The notes beneath the pieces are model-generated. The model saw only the letters and a program-made list of their open reading frames with translations, did not search any database and had not been told where the DNA came from. The position numbers and the translations under genes were made by a program. A stretch of 7,829 nucleotides of DNA from an uncultured Methylococcaceae bacterium (GTDB lineage: Bacteria > Pseudomonadota > Gammaproteobacteria > Methylococcales > Methylomonadaceae), in assembly GCA_903873045.1 (NCBI GenBank), contig CAIQND010000397.1, forward strand, positions 1-7,829, in the 5' to 3' direction. Positions within the stretch are counted from its first letter, which is position 1, and every line of letters starts with the position of its first letter. Below are positions 6,184 to 7,829 of the stretch, in pieces.

Positions 6184-6840
6184 GTGGCGGGTAAGATTAG
6201 TGTTTTATTGGTGGATGATCATGCTGTAGTGCGAACCGGTTACAAAACCTACCTTGCATTATCCGATAAAATCGGACAGATTTATGAGGCCGACAGAGGC
6301 GAAACAGCCTGCCAAATGTACATTCAACATCAACCGGATATTGTGGTACTGGATTTATCCATGCCTGGAATTGGCGGTTTTGAGAGCATCAGAAGACTGA
6401 TCAATCGAGATCCACACTGTAAAATCCTGGTATTTAGCATTCACAATGAACTTGTTTATGTGACTCGAGCGCTTAAAGCCGGAGCCAAAGGCTATATTAC
6501 CAAAAACAGTGTGCCTGAAACGCTGGTGACGGCAGTATATAAAATAGCCCAAGGCAGTACTTATGTTGATCAGGATATTGCCCAACAACTGGCCGTTTCT
6601 GTGGCAAGCGAGCAAGATGAATCAGAAAAAATCAAACTCCTTTCGCCTAGAGAGTTCGATGTGTTCTGTCTGCTGGCGAATGGTTATACTGCACGAACAG
6701 CAGCGGAAAAGCTGTGCTTGAGTTACAAAACAGTCTGTAACCACGGCACAGTCATCAAAGAAAAAATAGGCGCTAAAACGCTTGCAGAACTAACCTTGCT
6801 GGCAAGCCGGCAAGGTCTTATTGAGGCACGCGAAAGTTAA
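6184..6840 (+). CDS. mxaB: LuxR/NarL-type response regulator, probable MxaB
   Basis: This is a 218-residue cytoplasmic two-component response regulator. The receiver domain (about 5-120) has acidic residues D11-D12, phosphoacceptor D57 in VVLDLSMPG, a Ser at position 85 and K107. A NarL/LuxR helix-turn-helix covers about 151-210, from LSPREFDVFCLLANGYTARTAAEKLCLSYKTV onward. The start is GTG at 6184 with AGGAG (6172-6176) 7 nt upstream. The gene diverges from mxaF across 321 bp. In gammaproteobacterial methanotrophs a regulator of this type next to mxaF, MxaB, takes part in switching between calcium (mxa) and lanthanide (xox) methanol dehydrogenases; the name rests on domain type and position. 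No sensor kinase such as MxaY is in the window. Confidence 0.85.
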   Translation: MAGKISVLLVDDHAVVRTGYKTYLALSDKIGQIYEADRGETACQMYIQHQPDIVVLDLSMPGIGGFESIRRLINRDPHCKILVFSIHNELVYVTRALKAGAKGYITKNSVPETLVTAVYKIAQGSTYVDQDIAQQLAVSVASEQDESEKIKLLSPREFDVFCLLANGYTARTAAEKLCLSYKTVCNHGTVIKEKIGAKTLAELTLLASRQGLIEARES

Positions 6841-6893
6841 TTTGGTGTAAGGGGCAGCTCTTGTGGTTACCTTAATTCGCATTGAGCTTGATT

Positions 6894-7424
6894 TTATTTT
6901 TCCAGTTTTTGTTTGAGTCCAGCCAAACCGTTCCTGAAAAAATTATCCATCGCTTTAACTGCCGCTGCATCATTCAGGTTGTCTGGAGCCGCATTGCCGG
7001 TATCGCCACGATAAAAACGGCTTTTGAAGGTAACCACGCTGGTATTCGCATCACTCCCGGCTTTAACCTGAATGTTGGTGGTGTAAGAACTAACCGGAAA
7101 TGCCGTTACATTTTCGGTTTTAAGTCGGTAATTGTATTCATGGTCTTTATCACTGTAATAATCCAGGCTTTCTACCAACTGCCCCTCATTTTTCAGAGTA
7201 ATAGTCCGAATTCCGTCTGAGGCATTTTTTCCATCACCTGAACCGGCTTTGACATCAGGATGCCAACTGGCAATGGCATCAAATTGCTTGATTACATCCC
7301 AGACAGCAACAACCGGAGCATTAATAGTAATGCTTTCCAAACCCTTCTGTGGCGTAGGTCCGTGGGCAATAGACGTAACCGGAAATAGAAGAATATTTAA
7401 TAAAAGTAAGTGCAAACACTTCAT
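6894..7424 (-). CDS. mxaD: Exported SRPBCC-family protein, MxaD-like
   Basis: This 176-residue protein has a signal peptide ending ...VTSIA before HGPTPQK. The mature part has the layout of the SRPBCC/polyketide-cyclase fold: a first strand (ESITINAP), VWDVIKQFDAIASWHPDV at 41-58, strand blocks ending GQLVESLDYY, and a C-terminal helix (AAVKAMDNFFRNGLAGLKQKLEK). The start HGPTPQK plus the WHPDV segment match what I recall of MxaD, a periplasmic protein reported to aid the interaction of methanol dehydrogenase with cytochrome cL. It is convergent with the regulator (53 bp apart) and outside the mxaFJGIRS operon, so it has its own promoter. No clear Shine-Dalgarno precedes the ATG. A related SRPBCC protein of other function cannot be excluded. 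Confidence 0.75.
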   Translation of the reverse strand: MKCLHLLLLNILLFPVTSIAHGPTPQKGLESITINAPVVAVWDVIKQFDAIASWHPDVKAGSGDGKNASDGIRTITLKNEGQLVESLDYYSDKDHEYNYRLKTENVTAFPVSSYTTNIQVKAGSDANTSVVTFKSRFYRGDTGNAAPDNLNDAAAVKAMDNFFRNGLAGLKQKLEK

Positions 7425-7483
7425 ATAATTTATACCATTAATAAAAACGACCTATTATTCACAAATCCAGGCAAAAGGTATCG

Positions 7484-7505
7484 GGCTATTTTCCTGAAAA
7501 TAGCC
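7484..7505. repeat. Perfect 9-bp hairpin upstream of mxaD-like gene
   Basis: GGCTATTTT (7484-7492) and AAAATAGCC (7497-7505) pair perfectly around a CCTG loop. Only a weak, interrupted T-stretch follows in either direction. It starts about 60 bp upstream of the mxaD-like start, so it may be an operator, part of a leader RNA or a terminator remnant. Confidence 0.45.
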
Positions 7506-7560
7506 GGGATAATTTCGCTTTTTAAAGTAATAAGATAACTCGCAATAAATCCCCCCCACC

Positions 7561-7582
7561 CTATCGTTCCCACGCTCCGGCA
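7561..7582. repeat. Possible fragment of a dispersed palindromic repeat
   Basis: The stretch containing CGTTCCCACGCTCC (7565-7578) resembles one arm of a repeat common in several gammaproteobacterial genomes, whose full form has a GCGTGGGAACG partner arm. The partner arm is absent here. This is recalled family resemblance, not a computed match. Confidence 0.3.
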
Positions 7583-7624
7583 TCACCGCCATTAAGTTAA
7601 GCATCGTAATAATATACTGCGGCT

Positions 7625-7679
7625 GGAGTAAAACAGCTTTAGCTGTTTTTACAGGCAATAGCTGAAGCTATTGCACTCC
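7625..7679. repeat. Branched double-hairpin (REP/BIME-like) repeat
   Basis: An outer stem GGAGT (7625-7629) with ACTCC (7675-7679) encloses two side-by-side hairpins. AAAACAGC pairs with GCTGTTTT (7630-7637 and 7642-7649, loop TTTA at 7638-7641). GCAATAGC pairs with GCTATTGC (7655-7662 and 7667-7674, loop TGAA). The two arms share an AGCT core. A GTTTTT run follows on the plus strand. Compact paired hairpins between genes are typical of REP/BIME repeats. Confidence 0.6.
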
Positions 7680-7717
7680 GTTTTTAAACAACTTCAGACA
7701 CCCAGACCTCTAGGATT

Positions 7718-7828
7718 TTAATTTGACCCAACTTTGAATATCATGCGTAAATTTGTACGAGGAAATAGAGTCTCCGTTGCATTGAGTTCGAGGCAAAGTT
7801 TTTCAATTACCTTATCAGACATTACACT
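7718..7828 (-). pseudogene. Possible transposase C-terminal tail, cut by window edge
   Basis: A minus-strand frame is open from the window edge (first full codon at 7826-7828) to a TAA at 7718-7720. It includes MSDKVIEKLCLELNATETLF and a PRTNLRMIFKVGSN end. The ELNATET-FP-TNLR pattern near a C-terminus resembles, from memory, the tail of certain insertion-sequence transposases. With only about 36 residues visible the call is tentative; an internal ATG at 7820-7822 could also make it a 34-residue orphan. Confidence 0.35.
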
Positions 7829-7829
7829 C

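Larger units (their letters stand above)
7425..7717. other. Non-coding region upstream of mxaD-like gene, rich in hairpins
   Basis: I see no supported gene in these 293 bp. A 67-codon open frame on the minus strand (7455-7658) runs through two hairpins and has no family features. The region carries a 9-bp hairpin, a fragment resembling a dispersed repeat, and a branched double hairpin, each listed separately. The mxaD-like promoter should lie here, but no convincing -35/-10 pair was identified. Confidence 0.6.

Noticed and set aside
6856..6900. Weak AGCTC/GAGCT pairing followed by a T-rich stretch after the regulator gene, considered as a terminator
   Set aside because: Only five base pairs with a 23-nt loop and an interrupted T-run; too weak to call.
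7455..7658. 67-codon minus-strand open frame in the right-hand spacer
   Set aside because: It runs through two hairpins and a repeat fragment, has no ribosome site or family features, and is best read as chance.

Overview
The window holds the core of a calcium-dependent methanol dehydrogenase (mxa) cluster. The likely source is a gammaproteobacterial methanotroph (Methylococcales, Methylobacter/Methylomonas type). Support comes from a textbook MxaF with every active-site residue in place, the gene order mxaF-mxaJ-mxaG-mxaI-mxaR-mxaS, a divergent LuxR-type regulator, fairly low GC, and no ribosomal or housekeeping genes that would point elsewhere. The genus is inferred from family resemblance, not proven.

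Layout. On the minus strand, reading from about 5862 down to 366, are mxaF (large MDH subunit), mxaJ (periplasmic binding-protein-like accessory factor), mxaG (cytochrome cL), mxaI (small MDH subunit), a gene-free gap of 298 bp, mxaR (MoxR-type AAA+ ATPase) and a 3'-truncated mxaS (DUF58/vWA-like). On the plus strand, divergent from mxaF across a 321-bp control region, is a NarL/LuxR response regulator (probably mxaB). Convergent to it on the minus strand is a secreted SRPBCC protein resembling MxaD. The remaining 405 bp at the right end hold hairpin repeats and a probable transposase tail.

How the genes work together. MxaF and MxaI form the periplasmic PQQ/Ca2+ methanol dehydrogenase, and MxaG takes its electrons. 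MxaJ and the MxaD-like protein assist in the periplasm. MxaR and MxaS belong to the group thought to be needed for assembly or Ca2+ insertion. The divergent regulator is placed to control the operon.

Unusual points. (1) mxaS stops about two thirds through, exactly at a 245-bp element with imperfect terminal inverted repeats (121-365). The far side of that element is a transposase fragment, not the rest of mxaS, and mxaA, C, K and L do not follow. (2) mxaF is out of frame in its last codons because of a 9-C run (4075-4083); eight Cs would restore a normal C-terminus. (3) A perfect 9-bp stem lies between mxaF and mxaJ. (4) The mxaF/regulator control region holds two adjacent perfect dyads and three GGAATAATCCC-like dyads spaced 22-23 bp. 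(5) A branched hairpin repeat lies at 7625-7679. The gene content itself is a known system; the rearranged end and the control-region architecture are the parts worth following up.
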